NCBI RefSeq assembly: GCF_029024305.1
Contig: NZ_CP118974.1
Span: 558,001-622,000 of the forward strand
Source of the DNA: Mammaliicoccus vitulinus
GTDB lineage: Bacteria; Bacillota; Bacilli; Staphylococcales; Staphylococcaceae
DNA length: 64,000 nt
Direction of reading: 5' to 3'
The position numbers were made by a program, and so were the translations under genes. A model generated the notes under the pieces. The model was not told the DNA's origin, searched no databases, and was given only the letters and a program-made list of their open reading frames with translations. This document shows, in pieces, positions 15,595 to 24,458 of this stretch (positions are counted from its first letter, which is position 1; each line of letters opens with the position of its first letter).

Positions 15595-17094
15595 ATGTCT
15601 AATAAGGTAAAATTACTTATTGTAGGAATCGTAGTATTATTATTAGCAGTAGTAGGAATTGGTGGAGCAGCAACATATTACTTTTTAACAAACACTCCTA
15701 AAAATACATATTTATTAAGTGAACAAGAATCAGCAAAATCATGGAAAGAGTATTTCAATGATAGATTTAAAAACGAAGCAGAATTTCAAGAGAAAATGAA
15801 AGATGAATCATATGAGTCTTCATTGAAATTTGGAGCAGAAGTACCAGATACTTTACTTTCTCAAATGGGTATCCCAAAATCAGTAGTAGATTCTACAAAT
15901 CTAGTGCTTAATGTAGGGCACGATCCTAAGAAGAAAAATTCGAAATTAGGTATTGAACCAACAATTGCGGATAATAAAATTGGTAATTTCCAATGGAGTG
16001 CAGATAAAAATAATCAATACATAGAAACACCATTATTTAAAGATATTTATAAAGTGAAAAATAATGAAATTAAAAAAGGTGTTGAAAAAGCTTCAGGTGA
16101 GTCTTTAGATACAGCTGATGGACAAGACATCACAAATGATTCATTAAACTTAAATACAATTTTATCAAGTTCACAAATTTCACAAGATGATATTGATAAA
16201 ATATCTAAAAAATATAGTGATTTGTTTGTAGATCAATTAGATGATGACAACTTTAAAAAAGATAAAGAAAAAGTTAAAATCTTTGATGATGAAAAAGAAT
16301 TGAAAAAAGTAACAATGAACTTAAGTTCAAAAGATACTAAGAAAATCGTTGTAGCGATGCTTGAAGAAGCTAAAAAAGACGAAGACTTAAAGAACATTGT
16401 TGAAAAACAAGGTAATGTAAAAGAGTATGATAAAGAAATTAAAGATTTACTGAAAGATGCAAAAGATGAAAATGCATCAGAATATCCTAAAGTAAAATCT
16501 ATTATTTATGTAGATGGTAAAGAAATATTAAAACGTGATTTAACAATCACAGATAAAGATGATGAAAAAGTTAAAATCGAAGGTACAAATGTTATCGATG
16601 ACGGTGTTCAAGTAGATTACAAAGTTTCAGCACCTGGTGAAGAAGGTGGATTCACATTAAAAGGTAAATCTACTAACGGTGATGAAATTAGTGATAAATA
16701 TGAATTAGCATTTGAAGAAAATTCTTATACTAAAACAACACTTAAATTAGATAATAAATCTAAAGTTGATGGCGATAAACGTACTGATAAAGGTAAAGTT
16801 ACTTTTGGACAGTCTTATGGTCAAAACTTTGACTTAAATTATGATCATAATTTAACGACTGATACTAAAAATAATCAACAAAAACAAAAATTAAATGTTG
16901 ATTTCGATGTATCTGGAGAAAAGATTAAATTAATAATGGATGGAAAATCTGAACTTAAGAAAGACATTAAGTTCAAAAAAGATGGCGCTATTGATTTTAA
17001 TAGTTTATCAGAATCAGAAATTGATGATTTAACTAAAGAAATTGAAGATAGTGGAGAAAAAATTGGTGAAGACCTTGTTGAAAATCTTCAATAG
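15595..17094 (+). CDS. Membrane-anchored extracellular protein (DUF6583-like)
   Basis: A 499-residue protein with one N-terminal membrane anchor (about residues 6-32, LLIVGIVVLLLAVVGIGGAA) and a large, highly charged Lys/Asp/Glu-rich outer part predicted to be beta-rich (for example DFDVSGEKIKLIMDGKSELK). No enzymatic motif is visible. I assign it provisionally to the DUF6583 group, known from staphylococci in front of ABC-2 transporter genes. GAGGTGCTTGA precedes the ATG. It begins a tight run: the first permease gene starts 19 bases after its stop. It may act as an outside partner or substrate chaperone of that exporter, which is inference. Confidence 0.65.
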   Translation: MSNKVKLLIVGIVVLLLAVVGIGGAATYYFLTNTPKNTYLLSEQESAKSWKEYFNDRFKNEAEFQEKMKDESYESSLKFGAEVPDTLLSQMGIPKSVVDSTNLVLNVGHDPKKKNSKLGIEPTIADNKIGNFQWSADKNNQYIETPLFKDIYKVKNNEIKKGVEKASGESLDTADGQDITNDSLNLNTILSSSQISQDDIDKISKKYSDLFVDQLDDDNFKKDKEKVKIFDDEKELKKVTMNLSSKDTKKIVVAMLEEAKKDEDLKNIVEKQGNVKEYDKEIKDLLKDAKDENASEYPKVKSIIYVDGKEILKRDLTITDKDDEKVKIEGTNVIDDGVQVDYKVSAPGEEGGFTLKGKSTNGDEISDKYELAFEENSYTKTTLKLDNKSKVDGDKRTDKGKVTFGQSYGQNFDLNYDHNLTTDTKNNQQKQKLNVDFDVSGEKIKLIMDGKSELKKDIKFKKDGAIDFNSLSESEIDDLTKEIEDSGEKIGEDLVENLQ

Positions 17095-17113
17095 ATAAGA
17101 GAGGAGTGGTAAT

Positions 17114-18280
17114 ATGTCGACAATCAAATTGTTCAACATATACCACTCTTTTTTAATTAAAAAGTGGTATTTGATTGCATATATTTTATTATTATTTATA
17201 GCGGTATTAGGCATTATTATTGGTGTTAACCAAATGAATCAGGATGAAGATAACTTTACAATTGGAATAGTTGATAAAGATCATTCTACAGAAACGAAAT
17301 TGATTTTAAATGCTATTGGAGATGGTCAATCGTTAGGTAATGATTTGTTGATTAATCATTATAATGAAAAAAGGGCGAGTGAATTATTAAAAAGTAAGAA
17401 AATCGATGGTTATTTTCTGTTTAAAGATGGTATGACGAAAGCATTTTATAAAAATGGAGAATTACCAATCGTTGTTAATACATATGACGCACAATCAGTG
17501 GAAAGTATTATTATTTTACAGCTAACTGATTCGGTATATAGTCGTTTAATGTTATCTATGGGAGGGGCAATGTCTTATGCATCTCTTTATCCTAATGCTA
17601 CAGAAAACGAACTATTAACTATGATGACCGATATGTTATTCACGGGATTAAATAGAGGCGCTTCATTTGATGAACACGCAATAAAAGTATTTGACACAAC
17701 AAGCTATTATACGATTTCTATTTATTTTGTTTCTATCTTTTTCTTCTTCTTTTCTATTTTTAGTATTTTAAAAATGAACCAAAAAGATGCTTTAAAAGAA
17801 AGATTAAGCATGTTTCATTTCTCATATGAAAAACTGACGATTGTACGAGGTCTATTTAGTTTACTGTATACAATGTTATGGAGTGCATTAGGGTTATGGA
17901 TGATATTAAAGTATCTCAAGCCTGAGTTTGAGATGTATAATTTACCTGCGCTATTAGTGTGCTTATCATACTATTTATTCTTTTTAACAAGCATATTTGT
18001 CTTAATAGATATTACTTTTAGGACAGCGATTAATTATATATTGAAAATATTATTAACATTAGTTATATTGCTCTTCTCAGGTGCAGTTATTCCTATAATT
18101 TATTTAAAAGGTTTGAGTGGGGGATTGATTGAAGGATTACCATTTTCAATCGTTTATAATCAGTTAATTGAGCTACTTCTCAATAATTACATTATAGATA
18201 CACATCCAATGTTCTATTGGAATATTGTTATAATCGTTGTTTTACTCATTACTTCTGTATATTGGAGGTATCGCCAATGA
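17114..18280 (+). CDS. ABC-2 type transporter permease (first of two)
   Basis: A 388-residue membrane protein. One hydrophobic segment at about residues 18-37 is followed by an extracellular domain of about 160 residues (NFTIGIVDKDHSTETKLI onward) and then five or six hydrophobic segments (about 195-385). This is the ABC-2 layout seen in drug and peptide exporters such as YhgE/Linearmycin-type systems. GAGGAGTGGTAAT precedes the ATG. The stop overlaps the second permease start (ATGA). With the second permease and the ATPase it should form a heterodimeric exporter; the cargo is unknown. Confidence 0.78.
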   Translation: MSTIKLFNIYHSFLIKKWYLIAYILLLFIAVLGIIIGVNQMNQDEDNFTIGIVDKDHSTETKLILNAIGDGQSLGNDLLINHYNEKRASELLKSKKIDGYFLFKDGMTKAFYKNGELPIVVNTYDAQSVESIIILQLTDSVYSRLMLSMGGAMSYASLYPNATENELLTMMTDMLFTGLNRGASFDEHAIKVFDTTSYYTISIYFVSIFFFFFSIFSILKMNQKDALKERLSMFHFSYEKLTIVRGLFSLLYTMLWSALGLWMILKYLKPEFEMYNLPALLVCLSYYLFFLTSIFVLIDITFRTAINYILKILLTLVILLFSGAVIPIIYLKGLSGGLIEGLPFSIVYNQLIELLLNNYIIDTHPMFYWNIVIIVVLLITSVYWRYRQ

Positions 18281-19197
18281 AATCGATATTCAATTTAGTT
18301 GTTTTGAAGCAATGGAAACAATATATGGCTTTACTTTTAATATTAGTTATCACAATCCTAGTTATCTTGATGACTCAAGCAACGACAAACAAAATATTTA
18401 AAATGCCAGTTGCCGTAAAGGATATGGATCAGTCACAATCTTCGAAAGAATTGATTCATAATTTAGAACAAACGAAGTATTTAGAAGTGATTCATATTCC
18501 TAAAGAAGAACCATATATTGAAGGTGTTATTCAAAAAAAACAAGCAATCGTAAGTTTGCAAATTCCAGAACATTTTAGTAAGAAATTAAAAGAGAATCAT
18601 TTAAGAGATGCAATACCAGTCTATTATAAAGATGACTTTATTGGTGAAATTGCTTTAGAAGTTACAAGTAAAGCATTGTATCAACAGCAAATACCAATTA
18701 TCATTCATAGTCACTTGGAAAAATCCAACCAAGAAGTGAGTTTGGATGAAATTAAAGAAGAATACAATAAAGATACACCACACTCAAAAATGGTGCACCA
18801 TGCACTCAAAAAAAATGCGGATGTTTCCATAAGTGTTGGGCTTATTATTGCACTCTTATTATTAGTGAGTTGTAGTCAAATCGTATTTCATCAACGTCTT
18901 AAGCAAAATGCTGCATTAGAAAGAATGTTGATGTTTAATGGAACAAAATTAAAGTTATACACCTTGTACATCTTTATTCATGTTCTGTTATTGTTTTTAC
19001 TCATCTTATCTTTAAACTTAATATTAGCATGGTCGCTCAGCATGATATTTTATATCACAACAGTAATCGTTCTAATCATATATGAACTTGGTTTAAGTAT
19101 ATTATTATTTAAAATCAATACACTCAGTCATAAATTGTTTATGGCTATCATATGGTCAATTGCGATGAGTTGTTTGTATTTATACACTCAAATTTAG
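18277..19197 (+). CDS. ABC-2 type transporter permease (second of two)
   Basis: A 306-residue permease with the same plan as its upstream neighbour: an N-terminal membrane segment (about residues 17-34), an outside domain with KMPVAVKDMDQSQSSKEL, and a C-terminal membrane bundle (about 190-305) with fewer segments than usual. GGAGG before ATG 18277 and the ATGA overlap with the previous gene decide the start; 20 extra in-frame upstream codons were rejected. The ATPase gene follows after 11 bases. It forms the second half-channel of the predicted exporter. Confidence 0.76.
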   Translation: MKSIFNLVVLKQWKQYMALLLILVITILVILMTQATTNKIFKMPVAVKDMDQSQSSKELIHNLEQTKYLEVIHIPKEEPYIEGVIQKKQAIVSLQIPEHFSKKLKENHLRDAIPVYYKDDFIGEIALEVTSKALYQQQIPIIIHSHLEKSNQEVSLDEIKEEYNKDTPHSKMVHHALKKNADVSISVGLIIALLLLVSCSQIVFHQRLKQNAALERMLMFNGTKLKLYTLYIFIHVLLLFLLILSLNLILAWSLSMIFYITTVIVLIIYELGLSILLFKINTLSHKLFMAIIWSIAMSCLYLYTQI

Positions 19198-19208
19198 GAG
19201 GTGTCTTG

Positions 19209-19877
19209 ATGATTACAATAGAAAATTTAAATAAAAAGTATAAAGATAAGCAAATATTCCAGAATTTTAATACGACATTTAAGGACAAGACACTTACTAT
19301 TTTGCTAGGCGAAAATGGTGCGGGTAAATCAACATTGCTAAGAATTATAACGGCACTTGAAACAGCTGATAGTGGTACGATTCGGTACTTTGGAGAGGTA
19401 TTAAGCAACAGAGATATTAAAGGTAAAATTGGATATATTCCACAAGATATTGCTTTATTCGAACATATGACAGTAAATGAAAACATTGATTTTTTCAAAG
19501 CGCTTAATAAACATCCCATTTCGTCAGAGTTAATAGAAGACTACTGTGAAAAGCTTAATCTATTCGAAAGAAAAGCAAAAGTCTCTGCCTTATCTGGTGG
19601 AACTAAAAGAAAAGTAAACTTATTAATTGGTTTGTTAGGTAACCCGAGTATTTTAATTTTAGATGAACCGACTGTTGGAATTGATTTGAAATCTAGATAT
19701 GATATTCATCAGTTATTAAATAGCTTAAAGCAGTCGAGACTCATTATATTAACGACACATCATTTAGATGAAGTTGAAAGTTTAGCAGATGAAATCAAGC
19801 TAATTGGTAAAGATCCTTTTTATCGTAATATATTATCGGAAAAAGGATGGGCATTTGAGGATAGTTTAACAAACTAA
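19209..19877 (+). CDS. ABC transporter ATP-binding protein
   Basis: ATPase of the adjoining ABC-2 exporter, 222 residues. Walker A GENGAGKST (about residues 36-44), signature LSGGTKRKVNLL, Walker B ILILDEPTVGID, switch histidine in TTHHLDEVESLADEI. The signature reads SGGTKRK instead of the more usual SGGQKQR, as in many ABC-2 (DRA/Ccm-like) ATPases. ATG 19209 follows GGAGGTGTCTTG. It closes the four-gene operon (surface protein, two permeases, ATPase) and is followed by a strong terminator. Export of a lipid, peptide or antimicrobial are all possible. Confidence 0.85.
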   Translation: MITIENLNKKYKDKQIFQNFNTTFKDKTLTILLGENGAGKSTLLRIITALETADSGTIRYFGEVLSNRDIKGKIGYIPQDIALFEHMTVNENIDFFKALNKHPISSELIEDYCEKLNLFERKAKVSALSGGTKRKVNLLIGLLGNPSILILDEPTVGIDLKSRYDIHQLLNSLKQSRLIILTTHHLDEVESLADEIKLIGKDPFYRNILSEKGWAFEDSLTN

Positions 19878-19888
19878 AAACTAGTTAA

Positions 19889-19930
19889 AACAAACACTTG
19901 TTAACGATAATTTAACAGGTGTTTGTTTTT
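19889..19930 (+). terminator. Terminator of the ABC-2 operon
   Basis: A 16-bp stem with one G-T pair (19889-19904 with 19912-19927), followed by TTT. Confidence 0.9.
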
Positions 19931-19974
19931 TATATTTCTTGATTTATCTAAAAATTTAGAAATATAAAAACGTA

Positions 19975-20022
19975 TTGCAAATGATATTTTTAAAGTGTAT
20001 TCTTATTTAATGTATCGGAATT
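19975..20022 (+). promoter_or_regulatory. tcyP promoter and CymR-like site
   Basis: TTGCAA (19975-19980), 17-base spacer, TATTCT (19998-20003). The 20 bases 20003-20022, ending GGAATT, fit 12 of 16 defined positions of the CymR motif (TAATWWATNNATNNGGAATT) and lie where bound repressor would block transcription. Confidence 0.45.
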
Positions 20023-20044
20023 AAATGTTTTGGGAGGATTGTTA

Positions 20045-21436
20045 ATGGAAACACTATGGATTGTCATTAATATTATTGTTTTCTTATTATTTATAGGTTT
20101 ATTAGGATATTTAACAAAAAAACATGTGAAGTTCTCTAAACGAGTTCTTATTGGTCTAGGTATCGGGATTGTATTTGGTTTAGTGTTACACCTTATTTAT
20201 GGTGTTGATTCTAAAATAACCGAAACGACAGCATCATGGTTTGATGTCGTTGGTACAGGATATGTCAAACTTTTACAAATGATTGTAATGCCACTTATAT
20301 TCATATCAATTGTATCAGCTTTTACAAAAATTACGATTGGACAAAATTTTGCTAAAGTTGGTGCATGGATATTCACTTTCTTAATAGGCACTGTAGCAGT
20401 TGCTGCTTTAGTAGGTATTATATATGCTATGTTATTCAATTTGGATGCTTCACAAATTGATTTAGGAAGTGTTGAAAATAATCGTGGTCAAGAAATTGAA
20501 CAAACATCTAAAGATATGGAAGCAAACAATTTACCAACACAAATTATAGAATTGTTACCTGCAAATCCATTCTTAGATTTCACTGGAGCTAGAGGTACGT
20601 CTACAATAGCTGTCGTTATTTTCGCCGGTTTTGTAGGATTTAGCTTCTTACGTGTTATGAGAAAAGAGCCTGAAAAAGGCAACTTGCTTAAAAGAGGTGT
20701 TGATGCAATATATGCATTAGTTATGGGGATCGTAACATTTGTACTAAGATTAACACCTTATGGTATTTTAGCGATTATGACTAAAACGGTTATGACAAGT
20801 AACTTTGCGGCTGTCTGGACATTAGGTAAATTCGTTTTAGCTTCTTATGCAGCGTTAATTACGATGTACATCATCCATTTAATTTTAGTTTCAGTAGTGG
20901 GCTTAAACCCTGTGACTTACGTTAAAAAGACAGGTGAAGCAATGTTATTTGCGTTCACATCTCGATCAAGTGCGGGAACATTACCGTTAAATGTTCAAAC
21001 GCAAACAGGCCGTTTAGGTGTTCCAGAAGGTATTGCTAACTTTGCTGGTTCATTCGGATTATCTATTGGACAAAATGGTTGTGCGGGTATTTATCCTGCT
21101 ATGCTAGCTATGATGATTGCACCAAGTGTAGGTATCGATATTGACTTGCCATTTATCTTATCTGTAATAGGTGTCGTTGTCATTAGTTCATTTGGTGTAG
21201 CCGGTGTAGGTGGCGGTGCAACATTTGCTGCTATACTTGTTCTTTCTACATTGAATTTACCAATTGCTTTAGCTGGTGTATTAATATCAGTTGAACCACT
21301 TATTGATATGGGTAGAACAGCATTAAATGTTAATGATTCAATGTTAGCTGGAACAGCTACTGCTAAAATCACTGGACAATTAGATGAAGAAAAATATAAT
21401 GAAGAAGACTTCAATGAATTAGGAGAGTCTTATTAA
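20045..21436 (+). CDS. tcyP: L-cystine symporter TcyP (DAACS family)
   Basis: Cation-coupled cystine importer of 463 residues with about eight membrane segments. It belongs to the dicarboxylate/amino acid:cation symporter superfamily but has the TcyP-type signature: FTSRSSAGTLPLNVQTQ, GLSIGQNGCAGIYPAMLAMM, and VEPLIDMGRTALNVNDSML, which differ from the acidic-amino-acid motifs of gltT at 2851-4152. GGGAGG lies 7 bases before ATG 20045. A CymR-like sequence overlaps the start of transcription, fitting sulfur-source control known for tcyP in Bacillus and Staphylococcus. Single gene with its own terminator. Confidence 0.85.
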   Translation: METLWIVINIIVFLLFIGLLGYLTKKHVKFSKRVLIGLGIGIVFGLVLHLIYGVDSKITETTASWFDVVGTGYVKLLQMIVMPLIFISIVSAFTKITIGQNFAKVGAWIFTFLIGTVAVAALVGIIYAMLFNLDASQIDLGSVENNRGQEIEQTSKDMEANNLPTQIIELLPANPFLDFTGARGTSTIAVVIFAGFVGFSFLRVMRKEPEKGNLLKRGVDAIYALVMGIVTFVLRLTPYGILAIMTKTVMTSNFAAVWTLGKFVLASYAALITMYIIHLILVSVVGLNPVTYVKKTGEAMLFAFTSRSSAGTLPLNVQTQTGRLGVPEGIANFAGSFGLSIGQNGCAGIYPAMLAMMIAPSVGIDIDLPFILSVIGVVVISSFGVAGVGGGATFAAILVLSTLNLPIALAGVLISVEPLIDMGRTALNVNDSMLAGTATAKITGQLDEEKYNEEDFNELGESY

Positions 21437-21455
21437 TATTTAAATACTGTATATA

Positions 21456-21503
21456 AAAGGCAAACTGCGATAATCATAAGCATTATCAAGTTTGCCTTTA
21501 TTT
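21456..21503 (+). terminator. tcyP terminator
   Basis: AAAGGCAAACT (21456-21466) pairs with AGTTTGCCTTT (21489-21499), with an inner GATAAT/ATTATC stem. Confidence 0.8.
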
Positions 21504-21587
21504 ATTAAAAAACTTATTAATACAGTCGGAATAATATTGAAAGCAAATAAGTACAATGATAAAGTGTTATTAAGGAGTGTGGACACG

Positions 21588-22757
21588 ATGAGTAGAGATT
21601 TATTTATTAAAAATGAATTCCAGAAAAAATGGGTCGACAAAATAGAGAATCATAAAGAAGCATTACAGAAACATGCAGAGGAAAATGATTTGAATTCAGA
21701 ATTTCCATATGAAAATATTAATTGGCTAATAGAAGAAGGATACACAAAAATTGTACTTCCAAAAGCATATGGTGGAGAAGGCGCAACACCAGAAGATGTC
21801 ATTTTATTTCAAGAAACATTAGGTAAAATGGATGGTGCTACAGCTTTAGCAATAGGTTGGCACATGGGTGTAGTCGGACAAATTTATCAAGAAAAATTAT
21901 GGACTAAAGCATTATTAGATGAATTTGCTCAAGAAGTTATGAATGGAGCAATTGTTAATAGAGCTGTAAGTGAAGCGGACACTGGTAGTCCGACGAGAGG
22001 TGCAAGACCAAGTACACACGCTGATCGAGAAGGAGAACACTATATAATCAATGGTGTGAAAACATTTACGACAATGAGTCAAAGATTAACGCACTTTTTA
22101 GTAGGAGCATATGTTCCTGAAAAAGAAGCGTTAGGATTCTTTTTAATTCCTAGAGATGCAGAAGGCTTATCAATTGCTGAAAATTGGAATATGGTTGGCA
22201 TGCGCGCTACTGAAAGTCATGATTTAGTATTAAATGATGTTAAAGTTCATGAAAAATATTTAGTAGAAGTTGCTAATGGACCAAGAGGAAACAATATAAA
22301 TCCTTGGAATCTTCACATACCTGCAGTTTATTTAGGGATAGGTCAAGCAGCACGTGACTATGCAATAGATTTTGCGAATGAATATAGCCCAGGAAGTGTT
22401 GAAGGTGTTATAGCTGATATTCCAGCAGTACAACAAAATATAGGTAATATGGAATTAGAGTTAACGACAGCAAGACATTATATTTATAGCGTGATTGATA
22501 AGTATTTAAATCCTTCAATAACGGATGCACAAATAGATGTTGAACTTGGAGCAGCTAAACATGTTGTCGTGAATCATTCGATTAAAATAATCGATATTGC
22601 AATGAGAATCGTAGGCGCGAAAAGTTTGCAAATGGAAAGACCTTTACAAAGGTATTATAGAGATATTCGTGCTGGCTTACATAACCCACCTATGGATGAT
22701 GTAACTATTACGAAATTAGCTAAGAAAGCTAGAGAAGAAAGAAGCAATGCTCAATAA
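21588..22757 (+). CDS. Acyl-CoA dehydrogenase family protein
   Basis: FAD-dependent dehydrogenase of 389 residues resembling acyl-CoA dehydrogenases: N-terminal helical domain, middle beta domain with the flavin-contacting VNRAVSEADTGSPTRG (about 124-139) and VKTFTTMSQRLTHFLVGAY, and a C-terminal helical domain ending RYYRDIRAGLHNPPMDDVT. The catalytic glutamate was not placed with certainty. ATG 21588 is 10 bases after AAGGAG; 32 in-frame upstream codons run back into the tcyP terminator and were rejected. It stands alone, without beta-oxidation partners, so the substrate could be a short acyl-CoA or a sulfur/nitrogen compound as in DszC-like relatives. Confidence 0.82.
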   Translation: MSRDLFIKNEFQKKWVDKIENHKEALQKHAEENDLNSEFPYENINWLIEEGYTKIVLPKAYGGEGATPEDVILFQETLGKMDGATALAIGWHMGVVGQIYQEKLWTKALLDEFAQEVMNGAIVNRAVSEADTGSPTRGARPSTHADREGEHYIINGVKTFTTMSQRLTHFLVGAYVPEKEALGFFLIPRDAEGLSIAENWNMVGMRATESHDLVLNDVKVHEKYLVEVANGPRGNNINPWNLHIPAVYLGIGQAARDYAIDFANEYSPGSVEGVIADIPAVQQNIGNMELELTTARHYIYSVIDKYLNPSITDAQIDVELGAAKHVVVNHSIKIIDIAMRIVGAKSLQMERPLQRYYRDIRAGLHNPPMDDVTITKLAKKAREERSNAQ

Positions 22758-22760
22758 TCA

Positions 22761-22802
22761 AAAAAGACGAAAAATTAACATTAAATAATTTTTCGTCTTT
22801 TT
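22761..22802. terminator. Bidirectional terminator
   Basis: A 17-bp stem (22761-22777 with 22786-22802) between the acyl-CoA dehydrogenase gene and the convergent EamA gene, with A- and T-runs at the ends. Confidence 0.9.
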
Positions 22803-22807
22803 TATTA

Positions 22808-23746
22808 TTATAATCCGGTGTTTTGCGTAGCCTTTAATCGTTTTTTACGTCTAGGTTTCATACCAATCGACATGTAAAGTACGACAATGAGTATCACGAT
22901 CATGCCGATGAGTTGCCAAATACCAAAAGGAACTTTCAACCATAGAACAGAAGAAATAACAGCCGTGACAGGTTCAAGCACACCAAATAATGCAGTTGTT
23001 TGAGGGCTTATATATTTCACACTTTCTAAATACATCCAAAATGCGAACATCGTTCCAAAGGTAATGACAAAACTAAAGTAAATAGCCCCTTTTAAATCAA
23101 GCAAATACCATGGGAATGAGAAATCTAAATTGATTATAGACAATGCGATGCCACCTATAAACATGGACCATCCTATTACAACGAGCGACGGCCAATTCAA
23201 AAATAATTTCACTGCGTAAACTGTGTAAAAAGCAGCTGCACAAGCTGTTAATAATCCCCAAAAAATCGCGTTTGGAGGAACTGATAAAGTTGAATAGTCA
23301 CCATTTGTTAAAAGTAAGCTTGTACCAAATAATGAACATAAAATAATCATAATATCTGTCCATCTAAATTTACTTTTTCTAGCCAAAAGTAAATAAATCA
23401 ATATCACGACAGGTGCCAAAAATTGTAGGAGCGTGGCAATCGCAACATTTCCTTTATCAATCGTAGCCATAAAAGTATATTGCACACCTAACATACCAAA
23501 TAAGGCATAAATGATAAGTTGTAATAAGGCATGTTTAACTTTGAAAATATGTAATAAAGATTGTTTCTGGATGAACTTAGCAATTAATAATAAGAAAAAT
23601 CCACTTAAAATTAATCGTACAGCTACAAATAAAGAAACAGGCAAACTATATTCGGTAAAGAGCTTCTCTGTAACAGTGCCACCTAATCCCCAAAATGTAG
23701 CACCAAGCATAACGAGCAAGGTACCTTTCAACTGATTATTTTGCAA
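22808..23746 (-). CDS. EamA/DMT family metabolite exporter
   Basis: A 312-residue drug/metabolite transporter with ten hydrophobic segments in two EamA repeats (about residues 7-135 and 150-292), ending in a basic tail (MKPRRKKRLK). EamA proteins usually export amino acids, purines or other metabolites; the cargo here is not predictable. The start is TTG at 23746, 7 bases after GGGGGG; five further in-frame codons upstream include that site and were excluded. It is divergent from the DUF454 gene. Confidence 0.78.
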   Translation of the reverse strand: MQNNQLKGTLLVMLGATFWGLGGTVTEKLFTEYSLPVSLFVAVRLILSGFFLLLIAKFIQKQSLLHIFKVKHALLQLIIYALFGMLGVQYTFMATIDKGNVAIATLLQFLAPVVILIYLLLARKSKFRWTDIMIILCSLFGTSLLLTNGDYSTLSVPPNAIFWGLLTACAAAFYTVYAVKLFLNWPSLVVIGWSMFIGGIALSIINLDFSFPWYLLDLKGAIYFSFVITFGTMFAFWMYLESVKYISPQTTALFGVLEPVTAVISSVLWLKVPFGIWQLIGMIVILIVVLYMSIGMKPRRKKRLKATQNTGL

Positions 23747-23889
23747 TGATAGTCCCCCCAATTCTAAATGATGTTAATTAATTTTAGCATTGGAAATATT
23801 AAGAAACAATAAGTTGAAATTCTTTTGCTTGCAATTTCATATTACGCGTTCTTATAATGAACATAATGAGTTTGAAGAGAGGTTACTAC

Positions 23890-24261
23890 ATGAAATTCAT
23901 GTTAATATCGGTAGGTATACTTGCAACTGTTCTAGGTTTTATAGGCGCAGTGTTGCCTTTACTACCAACAACGCCATTCATATTATTGGCAGTATTTTGT
24001 TTCGCAAAAAGTTCTGATAGATTTCATAGTTGGCTTGTAAGTACTAAAGTGTATAAAGAATATGTAGAAGATTTTCAAAAATATAGAGGTTATACGTTAA
24101 AGAAGAAATTCGAATTGTTAATAAGTGTATATATCGTAGTAGGTTTTTCAATTTGGATGATCGATCATTTTTATATTAGAATTGGATTATGCATTATGCT
24201 ATTTTTCCAAACAGTCGTCTTATTTACTTTTGTTAAAACATTGCCTGCCAAAAATAAATAG
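23890..24261 (+). CDS. DUF454 (YbaN family) membrane protein
   Basis: A 123-residue protein with three or four hydrophobic segments. The first carries the family motif GFIGAVLPLLPTTPFILLAVFCFAKS (about residues 14-39, read here in two overlapping parts), followed by SSDRFHSWLVSTKVYKEYVEDF. YbaN-type proteins are inner-membrane proteins of unknown function, often near haem or iron genes, and fhuD2 follows here. GAGAGG lies 7 bases before ATG 23890; the frame continues 11 codons up without a site. Confidence 0.75.
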   Translation: MKFMLISVGILATVLGFIGAVLPLLPTTPFILLAVFCFAKSSDRFHSWLVSTKVYKEYVEDFQKYRGYTLKKKFELLISVYIVVGFSIWMIDHFYIRIGLCIMLFFQTVVLFTFVKTLPAKNK

Positions 24262-24271
24262 TTTTCATATT

Positions 24272-24312
24272 CTGTCGATGAAGTTTATAACTTTGTGGAC
24301 AGTTTTTTTTTA
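24272..24312 (+). terminator. Terminator of the DUF454 gene
   Basis: CTGTC (24272-24276) pairs with GACAG (24298-24302) over an inner GAAGTT/AACTTT stem, then eight Ts. Confidence 0.75.
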
Positions 24313-24384
24313 TGGATTATTTTGCGAGAAGCAGATTGTAAAATAAATGAATCGTTAAAATAAAATGTAAATTAAAAAATGTTA

Positions 24385-24442
24385 TTGCTATAAGTGATTA
24401 AGGGTTATATAATAAACAGAGATGAAAATGAGAGTCATTATC
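24385..24442 (+). promoter_or_regulatory. fhuD2 promoter with Fur box
   Basis: TTGCTA (24385-24390), 17-base spacer, TATAAT (24408-24413). GAAAATGAGAGTCATTATC (24424-24442) matches the 19-bp Fur box at about 16 positions and covers the transcription start region, so iron-loaded Fur should block the promoter. Confidence 0.75.
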
Positions 24443-24458
24443 AATTGGGAGGACAATT

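Noticed and set aside
23790..24017. A 75-codon frame overlapping the start of the DUF454 gene
   Set aside because: It is the other-frame shadow of a well-supported gene and lacks a ribosome site.
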